Shown here piece after piece: positions 24,180 to 34,050 of a DNA stretch of 64,000 nt. This stretch comes from Deinococcus ruber (GTDB lineage: Bacteria > Deinococcota > Deinococci > Deinococcales > Deinococcaceae). How positions within the stretch are numbered: the first letter of the stretch is position 1; each line of letters begins with the position of its first letter. The notes below the pieces were generated by a model. That model was given only the letters and a program-made list of their open reading frames with translations, had not been told where the DNA came from and ran no database searches. The stretch spans positions 35,731 to 99,730 of the forward strand of contig NZ_BMQL01000017.1 of NCBI RefSeq assembly GCF_014648095.1, given 5' to 3'. A program made the position numbers and the translations under genes.

Positions 24180-25970
24180 ATGAGAAGCTCTTTGCCTTCC
24201 GCTCCCCCTCCACTGCGGCGACGCATCTTCCCGGTAGCAGCGCTGAGCGGCGTGCTGATGCTGACCCTGACGAGCTGCCCGGAGAAGATCACCGTGCCCG
24301 TCAGTACCGTCTGCACGCTCAGCGAGGCCGACTGGCAGGCCATCGAAGCCCCGGCGCACTCGCAGGCACGGGTGTGGGACGAACTGGCCCTGCATGCCAT
24401 CCGCAATGTGTTGCCGCAGCCCACCGCCCATGCCCGGACGCTGTTTCACCTGTCGGCGGCCATGTACGACGTGTGGGCCAGCTACGACGGCGCGGCGCAG
24501 GGTGTCTTCAGCCACGAGAAACACAGCGGCAGCCCGGCGCAGCTCGACGAAGCGCTGAACTATGCCGCCCACCGAGTCCTGAAGGCCCGGTACGGCACCC
24601 TCGTGCCGGGTCTGGCGACCTGCTTTGACACGCACCTGAAGCACCTCGGACTCGACTCCGCCAACTCGGACGTAACGGGCGATTCTGCCGCCGCCATCGG
24701 CAACCGCACCGGGCAGGCTGTGCTGAGCGCTGCCGCCAACGACGGAGCCAACGAAGCGGGCAACTACGCCGATACCAGTGGCTACACGTTCCTCAACGCG
24801 CCGCTTCAGCCTGAGTTTCCCGGCACCACCCTGAACGCTCCCGATCACTGGCAACGCCTGCTGCTGCAAACACCATTTACCCAGAACAGCATTCCTCAGA
24901 GCGGCCCGCAGACCTTTATGGGTGCCCACTGGGGCAGCGTCCAGCCGTTTGCCATGCACAGGAGCGGGGCGTTTTACCACGACACAGGGCCAGCACCCAG
25001 CGTCAGCAATCCGCTGATGAGGACACGCTGGATTCCCGATTCGCTGCGCCGTCAGGCCGAACTCGATCCGGCCTCTGCGGTGATGCTCGATACCTCGCCC
25101 GGAGCTATCGGCAATAATCCGCTGGGCAGCGACGCGGGCAGCGGGCATCCTCTCAACCCGGCTACCGGCCAGCCCTACGCTCCCAATGTGGTGCGGCAGG
25201 CCGATTATGGGCGGGTTCTCGCGGAGTACTGGGCCGATGGGCCACGCGCCGAGACGCCGCCGGGACACTGGAACGTGATCGCCAATCAGGTGGCCGACGA
25301 CCCCGCCTTTGTGCGCCGCATGCAGGGCACCGGACAGCCGCTCGGCGCACTGGAATGGGACGTGAAACTGTACCTCGCGCTGAACGGGGCACTGCACGAC
25401 GCCGCCATCAGCGCGTGGGAAATCAAACGTCAGACCGACACGGGCCGCCCGATCTCGCTGATCCGGTATCTGGCCGCTCAGAGCGCCGCCGGAGGGGCTG
25501 GCCTGATTCCCGAAGCCGGTCTGATCGAGGAACGCGGCGGCACGCTTCAGGTCAGGGGGTGGCATCCGGGTACCGGCGTCGTGTGGGAAGACCCGCTGAC
25601 CTGGGTGCCGTACCAGCTCTCGAACTTCGTCAGCCCGGCCTTTCCGGCGTTCGTATCGGGGCATTCCACCTTCAGCCGCGCCGCCGCCGAGGTACTGACC
25701 ACCCTGACCGGCTCGGCCTTCTTTCCGGGCGGGCTGCATGAATTCGTGGCTCCACCCTCGTATCTGAAAACTGACCGGCCTTCCAACACCGCCGAGGTGC
25801 GGCTTCAGTGGGCCACCTACGCCGACGCCGCCGATCAGGCTGGACAGTCGCGCATCTGGGGCGGCATCCACCTCGAACCCGACGATCTGACGGGCCGCCG
25901 CATCGGGCATCTGGTAGGGCTGGACGCCGTAAATCTGGCGCTGCGCTACTTTGCGGGCAACGCGCCTTAG
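24180..25970 (+). CDS. Vanadium-dependent haloperoxidase/PAP2-type lipoprotein
   Basis: This 596-residue exported protein has a lipobox-like LTSC with C33 as the likely lipidated cysteine. The complete PAP2/vanadate-binding signature is present: K-X6-RP starting at K416 (KRQTDTGRP), SGH with H495, and SR-X5-H-X3-D with R558 and H564. Proteins of this type bind vanadate to oxidise halides or act as acid phosphatases; the length and the double PAP2-like layout favour the haloperoxidase-like branch. ATG 24180 follows TAGAGT (24166-24171) by eight bases. No partner gene for halide chemistry is nearby. Confidence 0.85.
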   Translation: MRSSLPSAPPPLRRRIFPVAALSGVLMLTLTSCPEKITVPVSTVCTLSEADWQAIEAPAHSQARVWDELALHAIRNVLPQPTAHARTLFHLSAAMYDVWASYDGAAQGVFSHEKHSGSPAQLDEALNYAAHRVLKARYGTLVPGLATCFDTHLKHLGLDSANSDVTGDSAAAIGNRTGQAVLSAAANDGANEAGNYADTSGYTFLNAPLQPEFPGTTLNAPDHWQRLLLQTPFTQNSIPQSGPQTFMGAHWGSVQPFAMHRSGAFYHDTGPAPSVSNPLMRTRWIPDSLRRQAELDPASAVMLDTSPGAIGNNPLGSDAGSGHPLNPATGQPYAPNVVRQADYGRVLAEYWADGPRAETPPGHWNVIANQVADDPAFVRRMQGTGQPLGALEWDVKLYLALNGALHDAAISAWEIKRQTDTGRPISLIRYLAAQSAAGGAGLIPEAGLIEERGGTLQVRGWHPGTGVVWEDPLTWVPYQLSNFVSPAFPAFVSGHSTFSRAAAEVLTTLTGSAFFPGGLHEFVAPPSYLKTDRPSNTAEVRLQWATYADAADQAGQSRIWGGIHLEPDDLTGRRIGHLVGLDAVNLALRYFAGNAP

Positions 25971-26050
25971 CGCAGAAACCGGGCAGCGGGAAGGCTTCTT
26001 CAGCACTGTGGCCCTCGCGCTGCTCATGTGTCGTCCATTACCCTGAACGG

Positions 26051-27301
26051 ATGTTTCCTTCTCTGCTGACGACCCTCTCGAAACCGGTCATCTGGCTGGA
26101 ACTGGCGTTCATCGTGCTGGTGGGCTTTGCGCTGTGGCGGCTGGGCGTGGTGCTGCTGCGCCTGCTGTCGCAGCATGTCCATGCGCGGCTGGTCCGGAGC
26201 CTGAAGATTCTGTGGGCCATCGTGGCGGCGTATGCCACCGTTGCCGCTGCCGTTCATGGTCTGGGCCTCAGCGAAGTGCCGCTGCTGTACGACCACGGCG
26301 AACGGATTATCGAAACCTTCCGGGCCAGCGCCGGGCAGGTCATCGTGATGGCCGCCATCGCAGTGATCGCCTGGAATCTGGTGACGTTCACCTCACGGCG
26401 GGTGGTACCCGAATCCAACGTGACGGATTTTACCCGGCGCAACGTGCGCGTGCAGACGCTGGTGGGCGTGATCGAGGGCTCGCTGCGGCTGGTGATCGTG
26501 CTGCTGGTGGGCATCAGCATCTTACAGGCGCTGGGCGTGAACGCGGCGGCGCTGCTGGCAGGCGTGTCGGTGCTGGGGCTGGCCGTTGGTTTTGGCGCTC
26601 AGAGTCTCATCAAAGATGTATTCACCGGCTTTTTTATTCTGCTGGAAGACCAGTACGGCGTGGGAGACGTGATCTCAGTCAACAACAGCACCCTGAGCGG
26701 CGGTGTCGAGCGCCTGACGCTGCGCTATACCTCGCTGCGGGCGATGGACGGCACGGTTCACATCATTCCCAACGGCCAGATTCTGACGGTCAGCGTGAGC
26801 AGCAAGGACTGGTCACAGGTGGTCGCCACCGTCGAGGTGACGTATGCCGCCAACATCAACGATGCGCTGCGGGTACTGGGCAAGATTTCGCAGGAGCTGT
26901 ACGACGACCCGGAGTGGCGTCCCAAGTTTCTGGCGGAACCCGACATTCACGGCGTCAGCAACCTGACCCCCGACGGCGTGCAGCTGCGGGCGCTGTACAA
27001 GGTGCTGCCCAAGTCGCAGTGGGCGCTGGGCCGCGAGTTCAACCGCCGTATCAAGATCGCGATGGATCAGGCGGGCATCGACATTCCCTCGCCGCAGCGC
27101 AGCAGCAGCATCCTGCTGTCGGGTGCGCCGCTGACGGTTCATCTGGTCAAGGACGCGCCGCAGCAGCAAACGCCCCCACTCGATCTTCGCAAGGCCAGCA
27201 GCGAGGCGGAGCGTCAGCAGTCTCCATTTCCGCCCTCCGAGACCCGCGACCCCGACAGCAATGCCCCGGACACCGCCGAGCACGACAGCGAGCGAGACTG
27301 A
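26051..27301 (+). CDS. MscS-family mechanosensitive channel
   Basis: The 416-residue protein has four N-terminal hydrophobic segments, then the pore helix region AAALLAGVSVLGLAVGFGAQ followed by SLIKDVFTGFFI, and the beta domain EDQYGVGDVI...IIPNGQI. It opens on membrane tension to release solutes after osmotic downshift. A disordered C-terminal tail of about 60 residues is rich in Q, P, S, E and D. ATG 26051 follows TACCCT (26039-26044) by six bases; the longer open frame upstream overlaps the haloperoxidase gene. Confidence 0.92.
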   Translation: MFPSLLTTLSKPVIWLELAFIVLVGFALWRLGVVLLRLLSQHVHARLVRSLKILWAIVAAYATVAAAVHGLGLSEVPLLYDHGERIIETFRASAGQVIVMAAIAVIAWNLVTFTSRRVVPESNVTDFTRRNVRVQTLVGVIEGSLRLVIVLLVGISILQALGVNAAALLAGVSVLGLAVGFGAQSLIKDVFTGFFILLEDQYGVGDVISVNNSTLSGGVERLTLRYTSLRAMDGTVHIIPNGQILTVSVSSKDWSQVVATVEVTYAANINDALRVLGKISQELYDDPEWRPKFLAEPDIHGVSNLTPDGVQLRALYKVLPKSQWALGREFNRRIKIAMDQAGIDIPSPQRSSSILLSGAPLTVHLVKDAPQQQTPPLDLRKASSEAERQQSPFPPSETRDPDSNAPDTAEHDSERD

Positions 27302-27318
27302 GCGGGTACGTTCGCGTC

Positions 27319-27395
27319 CAGAGCAGTTCTCCAAATTCACTTGCTCGGCTCAGTCAGAAGGCTGGAAAGAACATACCAGTCTTCTGACTGCTGAT
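27319..27395. repeat. Hairpin-bearing gap between mscS and ftsH (family D repeat)
   Basis: CAGTCAGAAG (27351-27360) pairs perfectly with CTTCTGACTG (27381-27390), and inner CTGG/CCAG bases extend the stem. The left part, AGAGCAGTTCTCC followed by aaattcacttgctcgg, resembles 37526-37571 (AGAGCAATTCTCC then aaaattactcgc), so the two belong to one small repeat family. It probably terminates both converging genes. Confidence 0.6.
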
Positions 27396-29303
27396 TTAGG
27401 CCAGACTCGCGCCGCCCAGCCCACCTTCCGGCGGAATCACGGCGGGCAGGTCGTCGAGTACGCCGCCCGCCAGCAGCGTCGAGAACTCTTCGCCGGTCAG
27501 GGTCTCGCGGTGAATCAGCTCGGGCACGATCACGTGCAGCCGGGGCAGATGCTCGCGCAGCAGATGGAGGGCACGTTCGTACTGGCGCGCGATCAGCTGC
27601 GACACCTCCTCGTCGATGATGCGGGCAGTCGACTGGCTGTAATTAGCGGGCTGCATGCCGCCGCCCAGATACACGCTCTCGTCGCTGGCGAGCGATACCT
27701 TGCCGAGCCTATCGCTCATACCCCAGGTCGTCACCATGCGCCGGGCGATGTTGGTGGCCTGCTGGAAATCGTTCTGCGCCCCGGTGGTCACTTCTCCAAA
27801 TACCACCTGCTCGGCGGCCCGCCCGCTCAGGGCCACCGCGATCATGTCTTCGAGCACGGCCCGCACATAATGCACCCGGTCTTCGCGCAGCGGCATCATG
27901 TAGCCCGCTGCCCGGCCACGCGGCACCACCGTCAGCTTTGCCACTCTGTCGGCGTGGGGCAGGAGCTGAGCAGCGAGAGCATGGCCGACCTCGTGATACG
28001 CCGTCACCCGCCGGTCAGCTTCATTGATCACCATGCTGCGCCGTTCCGGCCCCATCAGCACCCGGTCCCGCGCCTCATCCACATCGCGCATGGTGATGCG
28101 TTTGCGGTTTTCCCGCGCCGCCAGCAGCGCCGCCTCGTTCAGCAGATTCTCCAGATCCGCCCCCACCATCCCCGGCGTCTGCCGCGCCACCATATTCAGA
28201 TCCACCGCCGGGTCCAGCGGCTTCTTGCGGGCGTGAATCTTCAGAATCATCTCGCGCCCGCGCACGTCGGGCGCGTCCACCACCACCTGACGGTCAAAGC
28301 GCCCCGGACGCAGCAGCGCCGCGTCCAGCACGTCGGGGCGGTTGGTGGCAGCCAGGATGATGATGTCGTGCTGACTCTGAAAGCCGTCCATCTCGACCAG
28401 CAACTGATTGAGCGTCTGTTCGCGCTCGTCGTTGCCGCCGTTCATGCCGCTGCCGCGCTTGCGGCCCACCGCGTCGATCTCGTCGATGAAAACGATGCAG
28501 GGGGCCTGTTTCTTGGCCTGCTCGAACAGGTCGCGGACGCGGGCGGCCCCGACACCCACGAACATCTCAACGAAATCGGAGCCGGAGATGCTGAAGTACG
28601 GCACGCGGGCTTCACCAGCGACGGCGCGGGCCAGCAGGGTTTTGCCGCTGCCGGGAGGGCCGACCAGCAGGATGCCGTGGGGAATGCGGGCACCGAGGGT
28701 GTGATAGCGCTCGGGGTGCTTGAGGAAGTCCACCACTTCCACCAGATCGGCTTTGGCTTCGTCGGCCCCGGCGACTTCGGCGAAACTCACCTTCACCTGC
28801 CCCTCGCTGTGTACCGTCGCCTTGCTCCGCCCGAAGCTGGCTGCCCCGCCGCCGCCCTGCGTGCCCCGCATGCTGCGCCACAGCACCAGCAGAATCAGGA
28901 CGGCCAGCACCAGCGGCAGCACCGCCGTGATCCAGTCGAAGGGCGACCCGTTGCCCAGCACGGTCACGGGCACCCGCGCTTCTCGCAGCGCGGTCAGCGT
29001 GCGTGCGTCGGGGGGCAACACCACGAACTGGCGTGGCTGCCCGTCGAGAAAAGTGACGCTGGCACTGCCGTCGCCCTGGAGCGTTACCGCCGTGATACGG
29101 CCCGCCTTCACGTCTGCAAAGAAACTGCTGGCTGCATAGCTCTGACCCGGAAAGCCCTGCGCGTCTGACCCGACGCCCTGCTGCGCGGCCTGGGCCGCTG
29201 CGGTCTTGGCGGGAACCCCCTGCGCGAACGAGAGCGTCGCCGCGCCCGGCAGCGACAGACCGAGAACCACACTGAAGCACAGCCGGACGACCAATGAGCG
29301 CAT
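27396..29303 (-). CDS. ftsH: ATP-dependent zinc metalloprotease FtsH
   Basis: The 635-residue membrane-anchored AAA+ protease degrades membrane and short-lived proteins. It has an N-terminal hydrophobic segment that looks like a signal peptide (ending SFAQ, near residue 28), a periplasmic domain, and a second transmembrane segment near residues 122-141. Then follow Walker A GPPGSGKT, Walker [12 protein letters not shown] and the zinc site HEVGH at residues 437-441. ATG 29303 follows TAGCAT by five bases. Confidence 0.95.
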   Translation of the reverse strand: MRSLVVRLCFSVVLGLSLPGAATLSFAQGVPAKTAAAQAAQQGVGSDAQGFPGQSYAASSFFADVKAGRITAVTLQGDGSASVTFLDGQPRQFVVLPPDARTLTALREARVPVTVLGNGSPFDWITAVLPLVLAVLILLVLWRSMRGTQGGGGAASFGRSKATVHSEGQVKVSFAEVAGADEAKADLVEVVDFLKHPERYHTLGARIPHGILLVGPPGSGKTLLARAVAGEARVPYFSISGSDFVEMFVGVGAARVRDLFEQAKKQAPCIVFIDEIDAVGRKRGSGMNGGNDEREQTLNQLLVEMDGFQSQHDIIILAATNRPDVLDAALLRPGRFDRQVVVDAPDVRGREMILKIHARKKPLDPAVDLNMVARQTPGMVGADLENLLNEAALLAARENRKRITMRDVDEARDRVLMGPERRSMVINEADRRVTAYHEVGHALAAQLLPHADRVAKLTVVPRGRAAGYMMPLREDRVHYVRAVLEDMIAVALSGRAAEQVVFGEVTTGAQNDFQQATNIARRMVTTWGMSDRLGKVSLASDESVYLGGGMQPANYSQSTARIIDEEVSQLIARQYERALHLLREHLPRLHVIVPELIHRETLTGEEFSTLLAGGVLDDLPAVIPPEGGLGGASLA

Positions 29304-29530
29304 GGCCCATGCTAGCGCTCCGGGAAAGCCGACAACTGGACGAACGCGACCATTCCGCGCCGAACCCTGCCAGCGCCACAGAAAGGCCGACCGCCTCCTT
29401 CCGTACAGGCGGTCACCCGTTCACGGCCTTTCCCCTTATCCACATCCGATCATGTGAAGAATTTGACAGTATTTTTACAACCTTCATGCTTGTTCAGAGT
29501 CGAGTCAGGCAGGCCGGAGTATGCTGAATT

Positions 29531-30025
29531 ATGCGTACCGCTCTTATTTTCGGCAGTCTGGCGCTGGGCCTGAGCGCCTGTGCGCCGTCCCTCCGGGCCA
29601 ATCTCTCCGTCGACTACACCCGCTCCAACCTGATCTACAGCTTCCAGCCCGACCGGGGGCAGGGCAGCACGTACTTTGTGGGCGACACCATCCGCTTCCA
29701 GCTTGCCACCCGCGAAGCTGGCTACGTCACGCTGGTGAGCCTCGACCCCAACGGCAACAGCAACGTGCTCGTTCGCAATGCCTACGTCAACGCCGGAACC
29801 ACCCTTTTCCCGCGTGTGCAGGACGGGGCCGCCAGCTTCAGCGTCGCCCCGCCCCGCGGCCTTCAGCGCGTCCGGGCCATCTTCACGCGTGCCCGCCCCA
29901 ACCTCGACCTGTACTTTCAGGGCACCTACGACCAGAACCGCTGGAACGACGCCACCAACAACTACGTCCAGAGCTATAACGCCCGCGACCGCGACACCCA
30001 GGAAACGGTGTTCTACATCCGCTGA
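29531..30025 (+). CDS. DUF4384 lipoprotein
   Basis: A 164-residue protein with a lipobox LSAC (C17 lipidated), so it is anchored at the membrane. The DUF4384 pattern is visible: TYFVGDTIRFQLATREAGYV followed by TLVSLDPNG. The role is unknown; such domains are often linked to surface or kinase-associated proteins. ATG 29531 follows TATGCT (29520-29525) by five bases. A TTGACA box lies further upstream near 29462. Confidence 0.8.
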   Translation: MRTALIFGSLALGLSACAPSLRANLSVDYTRSNLIYSFQPDRGQGSTYFVGDTIRFQLATREAGYVTLVSLDPNGNSNVLVRNAYVNAGTTLFPRVQDGAASFSVAPPRGLQRVRAIFTRARPNLDLYFQGTYDQNRWNDATNNYVQSYNARDRDTQETVFYIR

Positions 30026-30038
30026 ATCCGCCTTCCGA

Positions 30039-30084
30039 ACAGGGCCACTTCCGAGCAATGGGCGGAGGTGGCCCTGTCCTTTTG
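30039..30084 (+). terminator. Intrinsic terminator after the DUF4384 gene
   Basis: ACAGGGCCAC (30039-30048) pairs with GTGGCCCTGT (30068-30077) with further pairing inside (TTCCG/CGGAG), followed by ccttttt. Confidence 0.88.
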
Positions 30085-30109
30085 GCTGCCGGGTTGGCTA
30101 CTCTGGAGC

Positions 30110-30433
30110 ATGTCTCTGACCTTTGAAGACGTTCAGGCCCAGGTTGACCGCTACATTTCCCAGTTCAAAGAGGGCTATTTTCCGCCGCTGCTGATGCTGG
30201 CGCGGCTGACCGAGGAAGTGGGCGAGGTGGCGCGGGTGCTGGCTCACCAGAACGGCAAGACGCCCAAACCCGGCGAAGACGTGGGCGACCTGGAACTCGA
30301 ACTGGCCGACCTGCTGTTCGTGATGGTCTGCATGGCGAACGAACGCGGCCTGAGTCTGGAACAGGGCTTTACGCGTATGATGCACAAAATCGAAACCCGC
30401 GACGCCGACCGCTGGACGAAAAAGGACGCCTGA
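30110..30433 (+). CDS. MazG-like nucleotide pyrophosphohydrolase
   Basis: A 107-residue all-alpha NTP pyrophosphatase. The metal-binding pattern E-x-x-E (EEVGE) and E-x-x-D (ELADL) is present. It probably hydrolyses non-canonical dNTPs to monophosphates, complementing the Nudix enzyme two genes downstream. ATG 30110 follows TACTCT (30099-30104), with GGAGC between. Its TGA overlaps the next ATG (TGATG). Confidence 0.85.
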   Translation: MSLTFEDVQAQVDRYISQFKEGYFPPLLMLARLTEEVGEVARVLAHQNGKTPKPGEDVGDLELELADLLFVMVCMANERGLSLEQGFTRMMHKIETRDADRWTKKDA

Positions 30434-30960
30434 TGACACAAGATCCACGCTTTCCCGTCGGCCCACAGCCCAACATCCAGACCCTGACCCCGCAGGAGCG
30501 CCAGGACGCGCTGGCGGCCCTGCGTGCGCTGCCAGCCGAGTTCCGTGCGGCGTTCGCGGGGCTGGACGACGCCCAGCTGAACACGCCCTACCGGGGCGGT
30601 GGCTGGACGCTCCGACAGGTGGCGCACCACGTTCCCGACAGCCATATGAACGCCTATATCCGCACCCGGCTGGCGCTTAGCGAGGACGCGCCCACCATTC
30701 GGCCCTACGACCAGGACAGCTGGGCGGCACTGCCCGACTACGGGGGCGACATTGAAGTGAGCCTAAGACTGCTGGACGCGCTGCATGAACGCTGGACACG
30801 CCTGCTGTCGGCGCTGGACGACGCGCAGTGGCAGCGCACCTTCGTTCACCCGGAATACGGACGGGTGTATACGCTCGACAGCATGGCCGCCACCTACGTG
30901 TGGCACGGGCGACACCACACCGCGCAGGTGCTGGGGCTGCGGGCCGATCAGGGCTGGTAA
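30433..30960 (+). CDS. YfiT/BstA-type bacillithiol transferase (DinB superfamily)
   Basis: The 175-residue protein has the YfiT layout (FPVGPQP-like start, [16 protein letters not shown], and a C-terminal HGRHH). The histidines form the metal site of the DinB fold. YfiT (BstA) of Bacillus conjugates bacillithiol to electrophiles, and Deinococcus is known to make bacillithiol, so a detoxification role is likely. It starts one base inside the preceding stop and its TAA overlaps the next ATG, so three genes are translationally coupled. Confidence 0.85.
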   Translation: MTQDPRFPVGPQPNIQTLTPQERQDALAALRALPAEFRAAFAGLDDAQLNTPYRGGGWTLRQVAHHVPDSHMNAYIRTRLALSEDAPTIRPYDQDSWAALPDYGGDIEVSLRLLDALHERWTRLLSALDDAQWQRTFVHPEYGRVYTLDSMAATYVWHGRHHTAQVLGLRADQGW

Positions 30961-31409
30961 TGCAGTGGGATGAACGCTGGGACGTGCCGATTGCTGCGCG
31001 TGGCAGCGGCGTGGTGGTGCTGAACGCCCAGCGAGAGGTGTTGCTGGTGCGCGAGGGCAAAGCAGGCATGGAAGACCTGTGGCACATTCCGTCTGGTACG
31101 GTGGAACCCGGCGAAAACCCCCAGGATGCCGCCGTGCGCGAGGCCTACGAGGAAACCGGGCTGCGTGTGCGGTTGCTGCGCTTTCTGAATGCCCATATCG
31201 GGCGGCTTCCGGATGGAGCCTTTGTCGTGAGGATGGCGTGGCTGGCCGAAGCGACCGACGAGACTCCACCCGCCCCGGTCTTCACGCAGGAAGTGCGCGA
31301 GGCGCGGTATCTCAGCCGCGCCGAATTCGAAGCGCTGTATACCGCCGGGAAGATCCGCATGTATCACACCCGGTTATTCATAGACGCGGCTTACAGCGAG
31401 ACCGACTAG
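30960..31409 (+). CDS. Nudix hydrolase
   Basis: The 149-residue enzyme has a complete Nudix box G-x5-E-x7-REAYEETGL (from GTVEPGE). It hydrolyses a nucleoside diphosphate linked to another group; the substrate is not predictable. ATG 30960 overlaps the preceding TAA, giving a MazG-BstA-Nudix cassette suited to cleaning nucleotide pools and electrophiles. Its TAG shares CTAG with the stop codon of the convergent methyltransferase. Confidence 0.9.
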   Translation: MQWDERWDVPIAARGSGVVVLNAQREVLLVREGKAGMEDLWHIPSGTVEPGENPQDAAVREAYEETGLRVRLLRFLNAHIGRLPDGAFVVRMAWLAEATDETPPAPVFTQEVREARYLSRAEFEALYTAGKIRMYHTRLFIDAAYSETD

Positions 31410-32146
31410 CCTTTTTTTCTGGTCTGGAACACCATCACGTCGCTCAGTTCGGTCAGCGGGCCGCCCTGAAAACTGCCTGCGACCCTGGGCGACTCGAAGC
31501 CGCCGCATCTCAGCAGCCACTCGACCTCGTAGCGCGTGTAATACCGCTGCGTCAGGGTGTAGTGGCGCCGTTTCAGCGTGCCGCCCGGCGCGGTGGTATC
31601 GGCGTAATACTCGGTGGTGACGCGCTGTTTCAGTTCATCCTGGCGCTGCACCAGAAAGATGTCGGTGCGGCCTTCCGGCGTGTGAAACGTCTCGCCCTCG
31701 TGCCGCATGGTGTTCATGGCCCCGTAGCGTGGCACGCTCAGATCGAAGACCAGCGCTCCGCCTGGCTCCAGGTGAGCGTGAATATTCTCCAGCGCCTGAA
31801 GCTGCTCGTTGGGCGTGTACAGGTGCATGAACGCGTTGAAGGGCGCGATACACAGCGCAAACCGCTGCTCCAGCGCAAAGGTCTTCACGTCGCCCTGCAC
31901 GATGCTCAGGTTCAGCCCCTCGCGGGCGGCCCGTGCATGCGCGTACTCGATCATGCGGGCCGAGGGTTCCAGTCCGGTCAGGGGCACGCCGCGCCGCGTC
32001 AGGTACGCCGTGACGCGCCCGGTGCCCGCCCCGATCTCCAGCACCGCGCCCGACACCCGCTCGGCGAGTTGACCGTAAAAATGCAGGTCGTCGCGGTACA
32101 GGTCGTACTGGTGGTCGTAGAGGTCGGCAAAGTCGTCGTAGTTCAT
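31406..32146 (-). CDS. Class I SAM-dependent methyltransferase
   Basis: This 246-residue methyltransferase has motif I VLEIGAGTGRVTAYL, the acidic LTGLEPSARMI, VQGDVKTF and LEPGGALVFDLS. The substrate is unknown. ATG 32146 follows TATCCT (32154-32159, minus strand) by seven bases. It ends convergent with the Nudix gene, four bases overlapping. Confidence 0.88.
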   Translation of the reverse strand: MNYDDFADLYDHQYDLYRDDLHFYGQLAERVSGAVLEIGAGTGRVTAYLTRRGVPLTGLEPSARMIEYAHARAAREGLNLSIVQGDVKTFALEQRFALCIAPFNAFMHLYTPNEQLQALENIHAHLEPGGALVFDLSVPRYGAMNTMRHEGETFHTPEGRTDIFLVQRQDELKQRVTTEYYADTTAPGGTLKRRHYTLTQRYYTRYEVEWLLRCGGFESPRVAGSFQGGPLTELSDVMVFQTRKKG

Positions 32147-32172
32147 CGGGGGCAGGATAGGGCAGGAATGCC

Positions 32173-32865
32173 TCAGGCGAGGGCGTCCAGCCGTCTCAGG
32201 TCGTATCCCTGCCCGCGCAGCGCTTCCAGCAGCCCCGGCAGCGCCGCCATGCAGTTCGCCGCGCCCTGCCCCGCGTCGTGCATCACGATGATCGCGCCCG
32301 GCCTGAGCTGCGACACCACCCGCTGCTGCACCCGCTGGGGCGTGAAGTCGGGGTGCCAGTCGTGCGCCTCGATGCTCCAGTGTGCGCCCTTCAGCCCGGC
32401 GTGGCGCTGCGCCAGCACGGTACTCAGCGTATACGCGCCGTGCGGCGGGCGGTGAAAGCGCGGCCTGTCTCCGGTCACGCCTGCCAGCGCCGCCGCCCCG
32501 CGCAGAACATCGAGATACGCTCTCCAGGGCGTGCGAATCCAGGCATGAACGTGCCGGAGGGCATGTAGCTCTACCTCATGCCCTTCCGAGCGCATCCGGG
32601 CGATCAGGTCGGGGTGGGCCTGCGCGAGTGGGGTCAGTACGAAGAAAGTCGCCTGCGCCCCTGCTGCTGCCAGCGCGTCCAGCACGGCAGGCGTGGTGAG
32701 CGGGTCGGGGCCGTCGTCGAAGGTGAGCGCCACCTCTCGCCGCTTCCCGCTGCCCCGGCCCAGCAGCCCCCAGTTCAGCCGCTGCACCAGGGCATACGGC
32801 AGGCCGATATACAGCCCCAGCAACAGGGCCAGCCCCCCCACAAGCCGGAAGAGCGAGCGCCTCAT
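32173..32865 (-). CDS. Polysaccharide deacetylase (NodB domain)
   Basis: The 230-residue protein has an N-terminal membrane anchor (residues 5-25). The NodB motifs are TFDDGPD, the RPPHG loop and a C-terminal MHDAG. The metal site of the family uses the second Asp of TFDDG and two histidines, probably in ELHALRHVH. It probably deacetylates peptidoglycan or another wall glycan outside the membrane. ATG 32865 overlaps the upstream glycosyltransferase stop (ATGA), so they are coupled; the longer frame lies inside that gene. Confidence 0.88.
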   Translation of the reverse strand: MRRSLFRLVGGLALLLGLYIGLPYALVQRLNWGLLGRGSGKRREVALTFDDGPDPLTTPAVLDALAAAGAQATFFVLTPLAQAHPDLIARMRSEGHEVELHALRHVHAWIRTPWRAYLDVLRGAAALAGVTGDRPRFHRPPHGAYTLSTVLAQRHAGLKGAHWSIEAHDWHPDFTPQRVQQRVVSQLRPGAIIVMHDAGQGAANCMAALPGLLEALRGQGYDLRRLDALA

Positions 32866-33983
32866 AGGGGCTTTTCGAGCGTCTCCAGAATGATCCGCGC
32901 CGCTCGGTCTGCCGCGTCGGGCACACTCAGTGCCCTGGCCCCGGCACTCATGCGGGCGTGTTGCTGCGGATCGAGCGCCCGCAGAATCGCGGGCCGCAGC
33001 CCCGACAGCTCGCGCACCCACACCGCCGCGCCGCCGCGTTCCAGATACTCGGCGTTGTGTTCCTCCTGGCCGGGAATCGGGTCGAACACTATCATCGGCA
33101 CGCCCAGCGTGGTGGATTCGGCCACCGTCAGGCCGCCCGCCTTGCCCACCACCAGATCGGAGGCGGCCAGCAGTTCGGGAAAATCGGTGGTGAAGCCCAG
33201 ACGGTGAATGACCGCTCCTCCCAACTGCTCGACACCGACCCGCCCCGCGCCCGCCAGCACCAGCACCTGCACCCGGCGGCCCAGATTGCCCAGCGCCGTC
33301 AGGACGCGGTTCAGACTGCGGTACGTGCCCTGCCCGCCCCCCGACAGCAGCAGCAGCGGCAACGCTGGATCGAGGCCGTGTTTTATTCGCAGCGCTGCCT
33401 TGTCACTGCCGATCAGGGCGCGGTAGCGGGCATTGATCGGAATGCCCGTCACGTGTACCCGCTCTGCCGGAATGCCCCGCTCAATCATCTGAAGGCGCGA
33501 TTCGTCGGTGGGCACCAGCATCAGGTCGGCCTCGAACCGCACCCAGTGTTCGTGGATGCGGTAATCGGTCACGACCAGCACATTCAGGAACTTCAGGCCG
33601 CGTGTTTCCTTGAGCCAGCCCGCGACGGCGGCAGGCGTGGGGTAACTGCTGACCACCAGTTCCGGCACGTCTTCGAGCAGTTCGCGGGTCATGCGGCCAC
33701 GGCCCAGCCAGCGGTAACTGTCCTTGATGAGTTGCGGCTCGCTGGGCCGATCTGTGAAGTGGTAGTACCAGCGGTAGATGCCGGGCGTGTAGCGCAGCCA
33801 GCCCAGATAAAACCCCAGGATGATGGCCCGCTCGAACCCACTCAGGTGAGTCAGGTAATCGGTGTGGCGGGCGACAAGCTGAGGACTCAGCTTCTCCAGC
33901 GCGTCACCGAGCGCCGTATTGGCCTGATGGTGCCCGCCGCCGAAACTGGCGGAATAGATCCGCGCCCTGAGTGATTGCGGCAT
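32862..33983 (-). CDS. MGDG-synthase-like glycosyltransferase
   Basis: A 373-residue GT-B enzyme. The N-terminal SASFGGGHHQANTALGDAL is the MGDG_synth signature, and the C-terminal half has GGGQGTYRS, VGKAGGLTVAE and PGQEEHN for nucleotide-sugar binding. It resembles UgtP/MGD enzymes that add sugar to diacylglycerol, so it may make a glycolipid; MurG-like activity is less likely. ATG 33983 is chosen because it begins just before the conserved motif; an earlier start at 34103 would overlap the LptF/G gene and gives an unlikely leader. Confidence 0.85.
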   Translation of the reverse strand: MPQSLRARIYSASFGGGHHQANTALGDALEKLSPQLVARHTDYLTHLSGFERAIILGFYLGWLRYTPGIYRWYYHFTDRPSEPQLIKDSYRWLGRGRMTRELLEDVPELVVSSYPTPAAVAGWLKETRGLKFLNVLVVTDYRIHEHWVRFEADLMLVPTDESRLQMIERGIPAERVHVTGIPINARYRALIGSDKAALRIKHGLDPALPLLLLSGGGQGTYRSLNRVLTALGNLGRRVQVLVLAGAGRVGVEQLGGAVIHRLGFTTDFPELLAASDLVVGKAGGLTVAESTTLGVPMIVFDPIPGQEEHNAEYLERGGAAVWVRELSGLRPAILRALDPQQHARMSAGARALSVPDAADRAARIILETLEKPL

Positions 33984-34050
33984 ATCCTGTTCTAGCACTG
34001 CAAGTACCTGTGCTTCTTTACAGAAAAGCCTGGAAACGTGGGCCGCACGC

